In this document: positions 21,839 through 33,962 of the stretch, piece after piece
Numbering within the stretch: the first letter of the stretch is position 1
Layout: each line of letters begins with the position of its first letter
Assembly (NCBI GenBank): GCA_963926055.1
Contig: CAWUVK010000006.1
Location: forward strand, 1 to 64,000
Origin: CAJXJP01 sp963926055
Lineage (GTDB): Bacteria > Patescibacteriota > Gracilibacteria > BD1-5 > UBA6164
Direction of reading: 5' to 3'
Length of the DNA: 64,000 bases
Translations under genes and position numbers: made by a program
The notes under the pieces: generated by a model
What the model was told of the DNA's origin: nothing
The model's database searches: none
What the model saw: the letters and a program-made list of their open reading frames with translations, nothing else

Positions 21839-24800
21839 ATGAATAAATTAAAAAATAAATTAATATATTTATTAGTAATTATAATATTTTCTCTATGAAT
21901 ATACACACCTACTTCCGCAGCAACATGTGTCGAGTATAATGATGATGCTACTTGTGCAGAATATTATACTGAAACGGTACTAAGATGTACTATGAAATGA
22001 AGACCATGAAGTTCTTCTAGATGTAGTGGTTCATTTGATACTATGGTATGAGAAAGTTGTTATGATATCTATGGTATGACGCCAGCATGATGTAGTTGGT
22101 GATCTTCAATAGTAGAAGTCACAACAAGATTTTGTAAAAGATATAATAACGATGCAACTTGTAAATCATATAAAGTAGATGGATGATGGTCATGATGGAG
22201 TTATGGATCACGGGGAAGTTGTAATAGTTCTACATGAATTCAGTCAAGATCTCTTAGTAGAACATGTACAAATCCTTCTCCAGTATGAGGTGGAGCATAT
22301 TGTAGCGGAAGTTCGAGTACTACTCAAACAAGAAACTGTGCTGTCAATGGATGATGGAGTTCATGGAATACGTGAAGTTGGGGAAGTTGTAATTCATCAA
22401 CTGGTACGCAAAGTAGAACAGATACAAGAAGTTGTACAAATCCAAGTCCAAAAAATGGTGGTGCAAGTTGTAGTGGAAGTTCTACGAGATTAGTGTCACA
22501 AAATTGTAGAGTAAATTGAGGTTGGACTGCTTGGAGTTATACTTCATGGGGAAGCTGTAATCCTTCAACAGGTATTAAAAATAGAACCGGTACAAGAAGT
22601 TGTACAAACCCAAGTCCAAAAAATGGTGGTGTAAGTTGTAGTGGATCAAGTAGCTATACTGATACTACTACTTGTCCAGTAACAGCAAACTGTGGATCAA
22701 CTAATAATAGCTGTAGTGTTTGAAACTATAGCAATACTTCTGATTCAGGATGATATTCTAGATGGCAATGTGTATGACTCAATGGAGGCTGAAATGATAC
22801 ATGTGCATACAGAACTGACTATACTGCACCAAATTGAACAGTGAGTTACTCACCAAGTGGATGGACAAATGGAAATGTAACAGTAACAGTAAGTTGTACT
22901 GATACAGGATGAGCATGATGTACACAATCAACATATTCAAAAATAGTCTCATATAATCGAAGTTGATATATAAGAATTAGTGATGATTTATGAAATTCAA
23001 GAAATATTAGCTATAACGTCACGAATATTGATAAAATAAATCCTACGGGGAATGTTTCTCATGATACTGGTTGGTATAATAACACAAAAAACGTTATTTT
23101 TTGAGCATCTGATTTTTGATGAAGTAATCTTAGAAGAATATATTTACAAAGAAGTCTTAATGGATGAGCTTATCAATATATTTCTTGAACTGATTATAAT
23201 AATTTAAGTACAGCAAGTATTTCTAGGAATTATACTCAATGAGCTTCAAATAATTCGAGATATAAATATAGACTAATTGTATGGGATAATGCAGGGAATT
23301 ACTCATACAATTATGGTCCAAATAGTGAATTAAAATTTGATACTTTAGCTCCAAATAATCCAACTATTAGTTCAACAACACACTCAAACTGAGTATGGAT
23401 AAATAATAATAATCCAAATTTTACTATTTCTGCAAATAGTGAATGACCAAGTCCAGCAACAAATTATTATTGTTTTGATACAATTAATAGTTGTGATCCA
23501 AATATTTCATGAAATAATAAAAATTATTCAAATATTTCAGATGGGAAATCTTATTTTAGAGCAAAAACATGTGATACTGGATGATGTAGTTGAATTTCAA
23601 GTTTTCACATTAACATTGATACCGTAAAACCCAATGCAGGAGATATTTCTGCTGCTACTAATTATCCAGATGATTGAGATAATTTACATGCAAATAATAG
23701 AGAATTTTCATATAAAGTTGATGATAATTGATATGCACCAATAGTAAGGATTGAATGATATTTGGAAGATGCAAATAACCCTGATAATTATTTATCTATG
23801 GAATCATCAAATTCAGATATTTTAACATTTGTATGAAATATCTCACAAGTTGATAACGATTTACTTGTCACTGATGGGAAAAGAATGTACACATTTGTTA
23901 TCACAAAATTAAGTGATGCTGCAGGAAATTCATTTATTACAGATACTATTTCACCAATTAAAACATTTAAATATTACGTATATGCAAATCCTGATACTAC
24001 TTTAACTACATCTATTGAAGCAAATCAGCTTAATCAATGAAATGTAGCTAATGGACAAATTCAAAATTTTACATTAGCTCTATTTGATGAGTTTTGAAAT
24101 AGATTAATTCCAAAATCAGATATTTGAAGAACAATAGATTTTGTATTTAATGTTCAAAATAATTTAAAACTCAATCAATATAATCCAATTACATCAGATT
24201 CATCAATATTTTTACAACTTCCTAAAGCTGGAGCTACTTTCGATAATACTATTTTTAAAACAGGAGAAAATATATATTCGAAATTAATTTCTGAAAATAA
24301 TTCTGGAAAATATAATTTTCAATATAAAATTTATACTCCAACATTTGATATAAGTGAAACAAATGGGCAAGAATTAGTAAATGGAAATGCTCGAATAGAT
24401 AAAATAAAAATTATTATAAATCAAGATAATTGAGTAAATTTAAGTCCAAAAACTTCATTTGAATCAAATATAAATATATGACCTTGAATTGATTTTGATT
24501 TCAGACCTATGATACAAACTCAATTTCAATGAGATTTTTCTAAAAATTATTCTTTGAATCAAGATTTAGAAAATGTAATTAAAGTGAATACATATTGATT
24601 TAGAGGTATTTCTAATGGAAAAATGTACCTAGGTTTCTGATATCCAGAAATAGATCTCAACACGTCGCACAATGATCTAGATATGTATATTAATTCTTCA
24701 CGCATAACAGAATGACATAATAATGCATTTGAGTTATGAAATCTAACTCAAAAAAGATTTAATTCAGAAATAAAACAAACAAAACCAGGTCTTACGCAAG

Positions 24801-25750
24801 ATGAGAAAAAACATTATATATCTACTCATATTTGATATTCATTGGATTGAAATAATATTTTATATGATTGAGATATTATTTGAAAAACGAATTATTCAGC
24901 TTGAACAGCAATTGATTCGAGTAGTAATTTATGAGTGAAAATCCTCTGATTAACTCAATCAAAAAATCAAACTGATATTTCGAATAATCAATCAAACACT
25001 GATATTTTTCAAGTAGGAAATAATACAAAAGCTGATTTAAAAGAACAAATTCGTAAAAATGTAGCAGAGATTTCGAGAAGTGTTACTCCAAAAAATATTT
25101 CAGAAATTCAGAATCTCACTTGAGATAAATGGAATTCTTGAATAGATGCTCCAAAACTCACAAATGATAAAATTTTACTGACTCAGTGAATGGTGAAAAT
25201 TTCACCTTTATCAAGCTATAGTGGAAATAAAACTTTATTAGTAAAATGATGAGATATCTATATTACAAAAAATCTTATTGCTCAAAATGGAGTAAATGAT
25301 ATTTTATGAATTATTGTTTTACAAGATGAAGCAGGGAATTGATGAAATGTATATATTGATCCGAGTGTTACAGCTGTTGAAGCTATAATTTATGCTGATA
25401 AATCAGTTTTAAATTATGATTCAACACAAGTAATTACTGATGGAAATTTATTGGAAAATCAAATTTATTTTTATGGAACATTATTTAGTGAAAATACACT
25501 TTGATGATATGTTTCAAAAGAATGTCCATATTTTGAAGAAAATTGTAGCTATGAAGTAGCACAAAAGTATGATTTAAATTTCTTGAGATCATATTATACT
25601 TATTATTGAGATAATGATGGACAACAAGACGAATCAAATGGAAATTCTTATTTTAGTTATCCTGATAATAATTTTAAATATCCAGTTGTGATTGAATATA
25701 ATCCAAATATTCAAAATAATCCTCCAATTTTATTTGAAATTAATGAATAA
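21839..25750 (+). CDS. Giant surface protein with thrombospondin type 1-like repeats
   Basis: 1303 residues, complete. A signal peptide (1-29, ending TPTSAA) is followed by a Cys-rich region, then three ~56-residue repeats at about 113-168, 169-224 and 225-280. Each has the TSP1 pattern GGWSxW...GSWGSCN...TGxxxRTxTRSCTNPSP..GGxxCSGS....C. Next come Ig-like modules with DxAGN turns and a ~620-residue C-terminal region shared with the protein at 1-2946, ending IEYNPNIQN. TSP1 modules bind glycans and proteins and are common in animal and protist adhesins, less so in bacteria. A role in host or partner attachment is inferred. No LPXTG or terminal membrane segment is visible. Confidence 0.9.
22175..22690 (+). 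repeat. Three tandem TSP1-coding repeats
   Basis: Direct repeats of ~168 bp starting at 22175, 22343 and 22511. Copies 2 and 3 share long near-identical DNA, for example AGAAGTTGTACAAAYCCAAG and AAAAAATGGTGGT, which suggests recent duplication or ongoing recombination; copy 1 is more diverged. Confidence 0.85.
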
Positions 25751-25780
25751 AAAAACCTCGCAACTGCGAGGTTTTTTTAT
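25750..25780. terminator. Bidirectional terminator
   Basis: AAAAACCTCGCA-ACTGCGAGGTTTTTTT between convergent genes. Confidence 0.9.
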
Positions 25781-25798
25781 TCTGAAAAATTAATTTTT

Positions 25799-27106
25799 TT
25801 ATTTTTTAGTTTCTGTTATTTTTGCTTGTAATCATTCTAGGTTTTTATAACCTAATGCACTTGGAAAGTTTTGCATTTGTGTTATTAATAATCAGAAATA
25901 ATTGGAACGATGTATTTGAGCTGTTTGTCTTTTTATAATTTTATGAGGATGTTCTAATTTTTGAATAAAATAAGAATATTCTAAATTTTTCATTTCGCTT
26001 TTATTTATAATCAAAGGAATATTATATAAGTAATCATATTGATTTATTGTAAATAATAACTCATTTGAAAGTAAATTTCCCCATAAAATAGATAAATTTA
26101 AATCACTTATATTTGTATTTATTTGTGTAATTTGTTCTTGAGTAAACAAATATTTATATTTTTGGTAGATATCTAAACTGAGGTTTTGTATTTTAAGATA
26201 CGCTTTTATATCTATATAATTAGTACAATTTTTTAATAATGCATCATTTATTTTAAAAATATGTGTAAGAGTATCTTGTGCTTTTTCATCTTGATTTTTG
26301 AGAATATGATATTGAAATTTAAGAATATTTATCTTTTGAGCTAATAATAAATTATTATAATTATAATGAATATTTTTATTGTTAAAATCAATATGTTTAG
26401 TCTGTTCAAATATATCTTCAATCTGTTGCAAATATCCATCGTTTAAGTTATAAATAATAACTTCATAATCAGCGTATGGATCTTGTTTTTGAGCAATTGA
26501 TTCTAGATATTCATCAATAATTGGCTTTTGAACCAAATCAATGAGCTTTTGTTGGGCATGATAATTTTTAGCCGCAATTAATTGATTATTTAATGAAATA
26601 TTCGGAATAACTCAACGAGTGAAAACAATAAGAGCAAAAGAAATTATAAGCATATATATTGTATATGAATACAAAAAATCTTTTGTATCAAAATTTCAAA
26701 GATAGGTTTTTGTTTTAATTCTATAATAAATATAGTAATTTCTTAATCAAAATGCTATAAATATAGTCAAAATAGGGAATAATCAATCAAGACCAAACAA
26801 TATTAAAAATAATAAAATTAAAGAGAAAAATCCGTAAAAAAATGATACGAATAAATGGAGGATTCTTAAATTCTTTTTTGCTCATTTTTTATTATAAATA
26901 CATCTTATTTGTAAAATTAAGAATAACCCAAATAAAATAAAATATGTTAGTGGCATAAGCCATCATACAATATTTGGAATTCATAATTGTGAGAGAATAT
27001 TTTCTTTAGTAAAGATCATTTCAAGATTTGAAAAAAAACCAAAGCCAAAAAAGAATAATCCTAAGGTGGTGAAAATAATATTTCTGATAAATATATTACA
27101 AATCAT
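25799..27106 (-). CDS. Polytopic membrane protein with soluble C-terminal domain, 435 aa
   Basis: ATG at 27106, TAA at 25799-25801. About five membrane segments lie within residues 1-180 (FTTLGLFFFGFGFF, LMPLTYFILFGLFLIL, FVSFFYGFFSLILLFLILF, LFPILTIFIAF, YTIYMLIISFALIVF). These are followed by a ~250-residue helical domain (KAQDTLTHIFKINDALLKN and similar) that looks like a helical-repeat fold, but I cannot name it. The 224 bp upstream (27107-27330) is very AT-rich; I see no gene in it. Function unknown. Confidence 0.75.
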
Positions 27107-27330
27107 TTTTCGTATAAAAAAAGAATAATTACATATATTTTACCATATAATTTTTATAGATACAAAATATTATAAATAAAAAATGGTATTATGTCAATTC
27201 TTTGATTTTACTCAATACAATCATAAATCAAAACAATAACTTCTCTGCAATTTAGACAGTTATTTTCTGATAGATTTATCAAAGTAAAAATATTATATAT
27301 AAAAATATAAAAGTATAAAAGTAAAATACA

Positions 27331-28218
27331 TTATTTTAAATATCAAACAAGAGTAGAAATGTTTGTATCACGTGAAACACGAATTCTTTTTAATTCAAAA
27401 GGTTTATTTTTTAAATCATCAACAGTGGAAATCCCTCCTTTTGTAGTAAATCAAAATGAATAATCACAATTTTTTGCTATTTCTATAGTATTTTGATTAT
27501 ATTTTCCAGCTGGATAAATAAGAGTATTTATTTTTTTTCCGTTGCTTATTTCTAAATCATTTTTACTTTTACAAATCTCGTTTTGTGCAGTTTTATCATC
27601 TAAAAATCTTAGATCTACATGATTTTTAGTATGTCCTATAATTTCAAAATTTTCGTCATCACTCACTTGTTTTACTTCTGATTTTGTCATAAAATTCGCT
27701 TTTCTTTCTTCTTGTGCAAATCCTGAGATAATTGATAAATGAAATTTTATAGAATATTTTTTCGCAATAGGATAGAGATTTATAAAATTATCATCCCAAC
27801 CATCATCAGCTGTAAATATTACTAAATTTTTATGAGGAAAACAATTATTTTTAAGATATTTTTCTAAATCAGACAAAAAAATTATTTTTATTTTTTCTTG
27901 CTGTTCAAGCTCTTGAAATTTTTCCATTTGAGCTTCAAAATTTTGTGTAATCACTGCATTATTTATAAAGCTTGCATTCGGATTATCCCAATCTTTATTT
28001 CTGATAAAATGGTACATATATGTATAAATTTTTACCTGATTTTCATTTATGCAGGTATCTTTTTTATTAATTTTTTCAGAAGTTTGTTGTGAAATTATAT
28101 CTTGAGTCGATAATTTTACGATATTAATTTCAGAAGTATTATTATTTTCTATACTAGTTGGATCTTGTTTTTGACAACTCATTAACATTAAACATATCAG
28201 TAGAATAATTTTTTTCAT
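27331..28218 (-). CDS. Polysaccharide deacetylase (NodB domain) lipoprotein
   Basis: 295 residues. Lipobox LMLMSC with Cys at residue 15, so it is a membrane-anchored lipoprotein. The NodB (carbohydrate esterase 4) domain shows motif 1 as FTADDGWDDN (usual TFDDG, here TADDG near 133) and motif 2 GHTKNHVDL with the two metal-binding His near 188 and 192. LIYPAGKYN near 233 corresponds to the RxPYG/Y(P)xG region. It probably removes acetyl groups from a surface polysaccharide or peptidoglycan. The last 40 residues follow an in-frame UGA that would be a stop in the standard code. Divergent from the 28352 operon. Confidence 0.88.
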
Positions 28219-28351
28219 ATCTTTAATTTTAGAATAATTATATTTTTTAATTTCAATAAATATATAAAAAAATAAAAATATTCAAAATATTTTTTACATT
28301 TCATAAAATAATATTATAGTACATATAATTATTTCATATAAACTGAAAAAA

Positions 28352-30346
28352 ATGAAGAAATTATTAGTTTTATTTATTTTTATCTTTGTAGTTTCTTGTG
28401 GGAATACAAAAATAGAAAATCAACAAACAGAAGAAAATTCAGGTATTGAAAATACACAAGAAAACAATTCTAATCAAGAGGTTGAAGAACAAAAAGCTCA
28501 ACAAGAAAAACAGGAAGAAATAGTAGATACATTAGATGATATTATTGATTTAGTAACTGATGAAGCGAATAAATCAGACAAAAAAGAATCAAAAATAATA
28601 GAAGATAGCGAGAAAAATACAGAAAATATAGAAGAAAATTCAAAAGAAGTAATAACCCAAGAAACTAATAAATTTGAAAATGAACAACCAAAAGAGCAAG
28701 AACAAAAAGTAGACACAGAACTTGAAAAAAATATTGAAAATCAATCAGAAAATAAAAATAGTCAAGAACTCATAGAAGAAAATCAACAAAATACTACGTT
28801 TGAAATTTTAGAAGAAATTTCTCAAGATTATTTAAAAAACTCTGATTTTAAAGTAACGCAACAAGAATATTCTAAAAAAAATTTATACGAAATTTGAAAA
28901 TATAAATTTATAGAAGATGATTATACACATAAAATCAAAAAATCTATTTGTGTAGCTGATATGTGTTTTTTACTTTGAACTCCAGTAAAAATTCAAAATA
29001 ATTGAATTATCTTTACTCCTACTTTTGATTATGATGCTGTTTGGTATAATCCAAATAATGAAAATTATTATAAAGCAAATCAATTAGATTATCCTGGTGA
29101 AACTATAGAAGAACTAAAATTTACATATGATAATACACAAATAAATTCCACAATTTCGTCATCTTGTTGAGGAACAAATTATGCACAAACGGCAAATGGA
29201 AGCTTAGGAAAAGCTCCAAAAGTTATTTCTTATGGAAATGTAGATTTTTATTTACAAGATCTTAATTTCACAGGGAAACATTATATTATGAATAATGATG
29301 GAATTTGAAGATTATGATATAGTAAAGATTTTATATCTCAAAGCAAAAATAATAATACAGTTTCTATAGAAAATGTTGAAGAAAACTTAGCAGAACAAGT
29401 TGAACAAAAAAATAAATTACAAACTACATACTATGTAAATTTTTTAAATTATCCTGGAGTAGTTTTTCCTTATACCACCCAAAAAGAACTTTCTTTTGGT
29501 GTGTACCAAAGTGACGAAAATATTGCAAATGGAAGTGTAAAAGATATACAAATAGCTAAAAAAATACATGAAAAGTTAGCAAGTTATTACGTTTTATCTC
29601 ATGAATCTAACGGAACAATTCCTGAACCAAGCGATGAAATATTAACACAAGTTTTTCGTGTAGAAAAAGTAAAAGATGATAAATATCTTGTGTATTTAAA
29701 TGAACCTTACTCTCTTCAATCAATGGCAGAGATGTGTAAACCTTTAGTATATATTTATGGGAAAGATTCTGAAAATATAAGTTTAAAACTTGATACAATT
29801 AAAGATTCAGAGTTTACAAAACTTATTCCAGAATTTCAAGAAAAAAATACATGGAATTTTTCAACAAAAAATAATAAAGTTCATTTTGAAAATCAAAGTT
29901 ATGATTATCTCTATTATGCTATAAAAGTTCCAGATTATACACATAATGAAAATGGTTGGATAATAGAATGATTACAAGCTGAAAGTTTTTTTGAAGATAA
30001 ATTAGATTATATTTGATTTAATAACCAAGAAAAAAAAGATTTTATAGAATATTGGACACCTAAATATGAAAAAGATAAATATTATTTTGTTTCATTCAAA
30101 TTTAATGATCAATTAGATAAATTTGTAAAACTAAAATTCTCTGAAAAACCAGATTCTATTTTTAGAGTTTTACTTGATAGTTATCAAATAGATAATAAAC
30201 TTTCTAGGCCAAGCGTATTTTGGTATGAAAATACCTGAGATAATTTTGATACACAATTATTAGAAAAATATTCAAGAAGTTGAAAATTTGATGTATTTGA
30301 ATGGGGAGGTGTTTTACAAACTTTTGATAAAAAATATATAAAATAA
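28352..30346 (+). CDS. Lipoprotein with long Glu/Gln/Asn linker, 664 aa
   Basis: Signal ending VVSC (Cys17), then ~130 residues of low-complexity Glu/Gln/Asn/Lys (for example ENQQTEENSGIENTQENNSN) that probably spans the wall. From about 165 to 664 lies a folded region rich in Tyr, Phe, Asn and Trp without a recognised family; it includes SSCGGTNYAQTANGSLGKAP near 270, plausibly a loop with a catalytic or disulfide Cys. Many Gly are UGA. The stop is 1 bp before the next ATG, so it heads a three-gene operon with the Memo-CapA fusion and the metalloprotease. Confidence 0.8.
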
Positions 30347-30347
30347 T

Positions 30348-32075
30348 ATGAAAATAAAATCAATTATTAGCATTTTACTCATCCTTGCGAGTGGAATAAT
30401 TATATTAAGTTGCAAACAGTATTTTTTCTGAGGAAAAAATACTGATTTTGTCGTTTTACCACATCATAATTTAACCTACCAAGCTCTTGATTCATATTAT
30501 GAAAAATTATGAGCAAAAAAATATAAAAATATAGTGATTATTTCACCAAATCATTTTGCAACAGGAAATAATAAAATGCAAAGTTTCCAACATAATGCAA
30601 AATACTGTTTTCAAAAATTTTGTGTAAATGGGAAAAAGTTTCCAGAGTATAAACAAGAAGAATTTCACTTTGATTTTTCAACTAAAGTAGACAAAAATAC
30701 CTACAAAATTGATGAACATTGAGTGGGGACACATTTTGAATATATTTCAAAATATATACCAAAATCTTGAGTCTACACTCTTGTTATACAAAGAGAATAT
30801 TCTGATTTTTCAAATGCTGACAAAGTAATTAAATTTATAGAACAACAAAAATTTAGTTGAAATACTCTTTTTGTTGCTTCGGTTGATTTTTCACATCATG
30901 TAGAAGAAAATTTTGCAAAAATTCACGATTATAAAACGGTTTTTGAAATGACAAATGGAAATTTTGAAAACCTCGAAGTTGATTGTGCAAGTTGTTTATA
31001 TATTCAAAAAAAACTCGCTGAAAAACATTGAAAAAGTTATTTTTCCTTTACTCATCGTACTAGTGTTGATACTTTGCTTTCAAAAAATACAAATAATGAA
31101 AATACTTCTCATATTTTTTGAGAATATGTTTCAGAAAAACCAGAAAATAGTTTTGAGGTATTAGACGATTATATTTCTATAAATACTGATGAAAATTTTA
31201 ATTCATGAGGAATAGTTACCGGTATGTTTTTTTGAGATTTTAACTTCGCAGATAGATGATATGGTGAAATGGTTCGTAGAGAAAAAACAACTCCTGAAGA
31301 ATTATTACAAGTATTTGCGAAAGAAGAAAAGCCTGAATTATTTTGAAATAAATATATCCATACAAAGTTATCAAGTTTTGATTTTGTCTCTGCAAATTTG
31401 GAAACATCTGTCTATAAAGATGTCGAAGATTGTCAATATTCACAAAAAAATATTGTATTAAAAACACAAGATAAATATCTTAAATATTTTAAACAAATTT
31501 GAATTTCTCATGTTTCTCTAGCAAATAATCATAGTTACGATTGTGGAGAAATATGATTTGAAGCTACAAAAAAATATCTGAGTGAAAATAAAATTAAATA
31601 TTTTTGAGATGGGAGAAAAAAAGAATCGAATATTTTACTCCAAGAAATAAACGGTCAAAAAATAGCATTTGTTTGATTTAATGATACGTCATATCAAGTC
31701 AATTGGGAAAATAAATATCAAAAATTACGTGATTTACAAGATAAAAATTATTTTATTATTGTAAATATTCACTGGGGAAATGAATATGAAACAAAAAATA
31801 ATTCAAGGCAAAAATTTCTCGCTGAAAAATTTGTAGAAAATGGAGCAGATCTCATTATCTGACACCATCCTCATGTAGTTCAAAATTATGAAATAATTGA
31901 TTGAGTTCCGGTATTTTATTCGCTTGGAAATTTCTTTTTTGATCAGCCAATGCAAGAAACTCTCAAATGAATGTGAGTATTTTTTGTATTAGAATGAAAT
32001 ATGCTTAAAATAAAGCCAATCTATTTGTATAGAGATTCTAAATTTATGAAAATCCAATATTTTTCTAACCAATAA
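30348..32075 (+). CDS. Memo-like / CapA metallophosphatase fusion lipoprotein
   Basis: 575 residues. An N-terminal lipobox (ILSC) is followed by a Memo/AmmeMemoRadiSam-B-like domain at about 27-270: LPHHNLTYQALD, IIISPNHF and VASVDFSHHVEEN, where the family's metal-binding His sit. A CapA/PGA_cap metallophosphatase-like domain spans about 285-545: GMFFGDFNFADRG, DFVSANLE, SLANNHSYDCG, IVNIHWGNEYE, IIGHHPHVVQ and YSLGNFFFDQ. CapA proteins act in poly-gamma-glutamate capsule export or anchoring; Memo domains are dioxygenase-like folds. Both halves look intact. Fusion on one lipoprotein suggests an extracellular polymer-processing role (inference). Confidence 0.85.
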
Positions 32076-32077
32076 TT

Positions 32078-33109
32078 ATGATAAGATTTATAGTTATTTT
32101 ACTTATAAATATTTGTGTAAGCTTTTTGATGATATATTATTTTGTATTATCAAAAAGTGTTATTTTAGAGGAGTGAGTAAATATTTCTCAAGATATTTCC
32201 CGCAAGGAATCAAAAATATTATTGTCAGAAAATTCACATCTCAGCTGAGATATTTCTTTAGAAAAATGAGAAATTATTTTAAAACAAAACGCAAAAATCT
32301 CAGGAAATATAATTTTAGAATCTGGGAGAATTATTCTTGAGCAATGAGCAGAAATTCACGGAAATATTCAAACAAAATGAGAAATTATTCTAGAAGAAAA
32401 TACAAAAATAATTTGAGATATTTCAAAATATTCACGTCTAAAAAAACATTCAAATTCTGAAATTTCTTGAGAAAAACCAAATCTTTTTATCACCACAAAT
32501 TATCCAGAGTTTCTGAAGTATTTTGATGTACTTCCTCAAAAACACAAAGAAGCATTTTGATATATTTTTGTTACTTCTCATAATATGGATATCAGAGCAG
32601 AAGAGAAAAAACCAGAAGAATATTTTCAAAATATTTTTGTGTACAAAGATAACAGGCTTAAAGAATTACAAATTTCTAATGATGACGAAAAAATAAAAAA
32701 ATTATTCGCACAAGCAAATAGATATATAAATATTATTCCAGAAAGAAATATTTGAAGATTTTGAGTATGATTTGTGACAAAAAACTATGCAAATGACAAA
32801 AATTTTGCTGATATGTACTTGAGTTCGTACGCTTTATCTTCAACTCTTTTTATGCACGAAACTGGGCATATTTTAGATTATAAATATTCTTACATAGATT
32901 ATCATAATCCAGATTATCCTTATGCTGATAGAGAATCTGCTATCACTGAATATGGAGAATTTCACAAATGAGAAGACTTTGCCGAAGCCTACAGATATTA
33001 TGTTTTACACAGGGATTGATTTCTCAAAAAAATAGAAAAAAATCCAATCAGACAAGAAAAATACGATTATCTCAAACAATATGTTTTTGATGGAAAAGAA
33101 TATAATTAA
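32078..33109 (+). CDS. Membrane-anchored bactofilin-like / HExxH metallopeptidase chimera
   Basis: 343 residues. One N-terminal membrane segment (about 4-24). Residues ~60-120 form three ~18-residue repeats of the bactofilin/beta-helix type (GEIILKQNAKISGNIILESG, RIILEQGAEIHGNIQ, EIILEENTKIIGDIS). The C-terminal part contains the zinc motif HETGHILDY at 260-268, with a downstream EDFAEAYRYYV that could give the third ligand. This resembles gluzincin-type wall or spore-coat peptidases. The gene starts 2 bp after the Memo-CapA stop, so all three gene products are probably made together at the surface. The combination of polymerising scaffold and protease is unusual. Confidence 0.75.
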
Positions 33110-33112
33110 AAA

Positions 33113-33146
33113 TAAAAATCCAAAATAATTTTGGATTTTTATTTTG
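33113..33146 (+). terminator. Terminator
   Basis: AAAAATCCAAAA-TAA-TTTTGGATTTTT followed by ATTTTG, after the three-gene operon. Confidence 0.8.
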
Positions 33147-33196
33147 CTAAAATTTTATTTTTGTATATAGTTTGTATATAAAATTAAATAAAACTT

Positions 33197-33895
33197 ATGA
33201 GGAAAAATTTTTTAAAAACTATTTATTTTAATGAAATAAATTCTGATACTTCTCAAGAAGAAAATTATATAAAAAATATTGATATTTTTAAGAATATTAC
33301 AGAATTACATTTTGAAGAATCAATTACCTATTTTATATGAGAAAATGGTTCGTGAAAATCAACTCTGCTCGAAAATATCGCAACAACTTTTGGATTTAAT
33401 AAAGAGTGAGGAACAAAAAATTCTCTTTTTCAAACCAATAATATTGATAATAAATCAAATGATTGGTTGAAATTATCTTGGCAACCACAAAAATTTTTAT
33501 CTGGATTTTTCTTCCGTTGAGAATCAGTCTATAATTTCATAAATTATCAAGAATCAATTTGATGATTTAACGCTTATGGATGAGAAAATTTGCATACGAT
33601 GTCTCATGGTCAACAATTTATAAGAATTTTAGAAAGTTTGATGGATAAAGTAGGATTTTATATATTTGATGAAATAGAATCGGCACTTTCACCAGAAAAT
33701 CAACTCAAAGCTGTTGAAATAATAAAATATATGGAACAAAATGGATCTCAATTTATTATTGCAACACATTCTCCGATTATTTTGGGTATAAAGCAGAATT
33801 CTCAAATATTAAATTTTGATTATGGATATATTCATGAAGTAGATTATGACTTGGTTCCTTGCGTAGATATATATCGTAGAGTTTTAAAAAAATAA
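33197..33895 (+). CDS. Small ABC/AAA-type ATPase
   Basis: 232 residues. Walker A GENGSGKST near 47 (two Gly from UGA), ABC-signature-like MSHGQQF near 134, Walker B FYIFDEIESALSP near 153 and the switch ATHSPIIL near 192. The arrangement matches small predicted ATPases related to RecF/SMC-like and ABC ATPases (AAA_21/AAA_23), not a transporter with an adjacent permease. No partner gene is adjacent, so substrate and role are unknown. Confidence 0.85.
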
Positions 33896-33962
33896 CTTTT
33901 TAAGTTTACATTTACTATTATTCAATACAATTAATAATAGAAATAAATCGTAAGAAAAAAAT

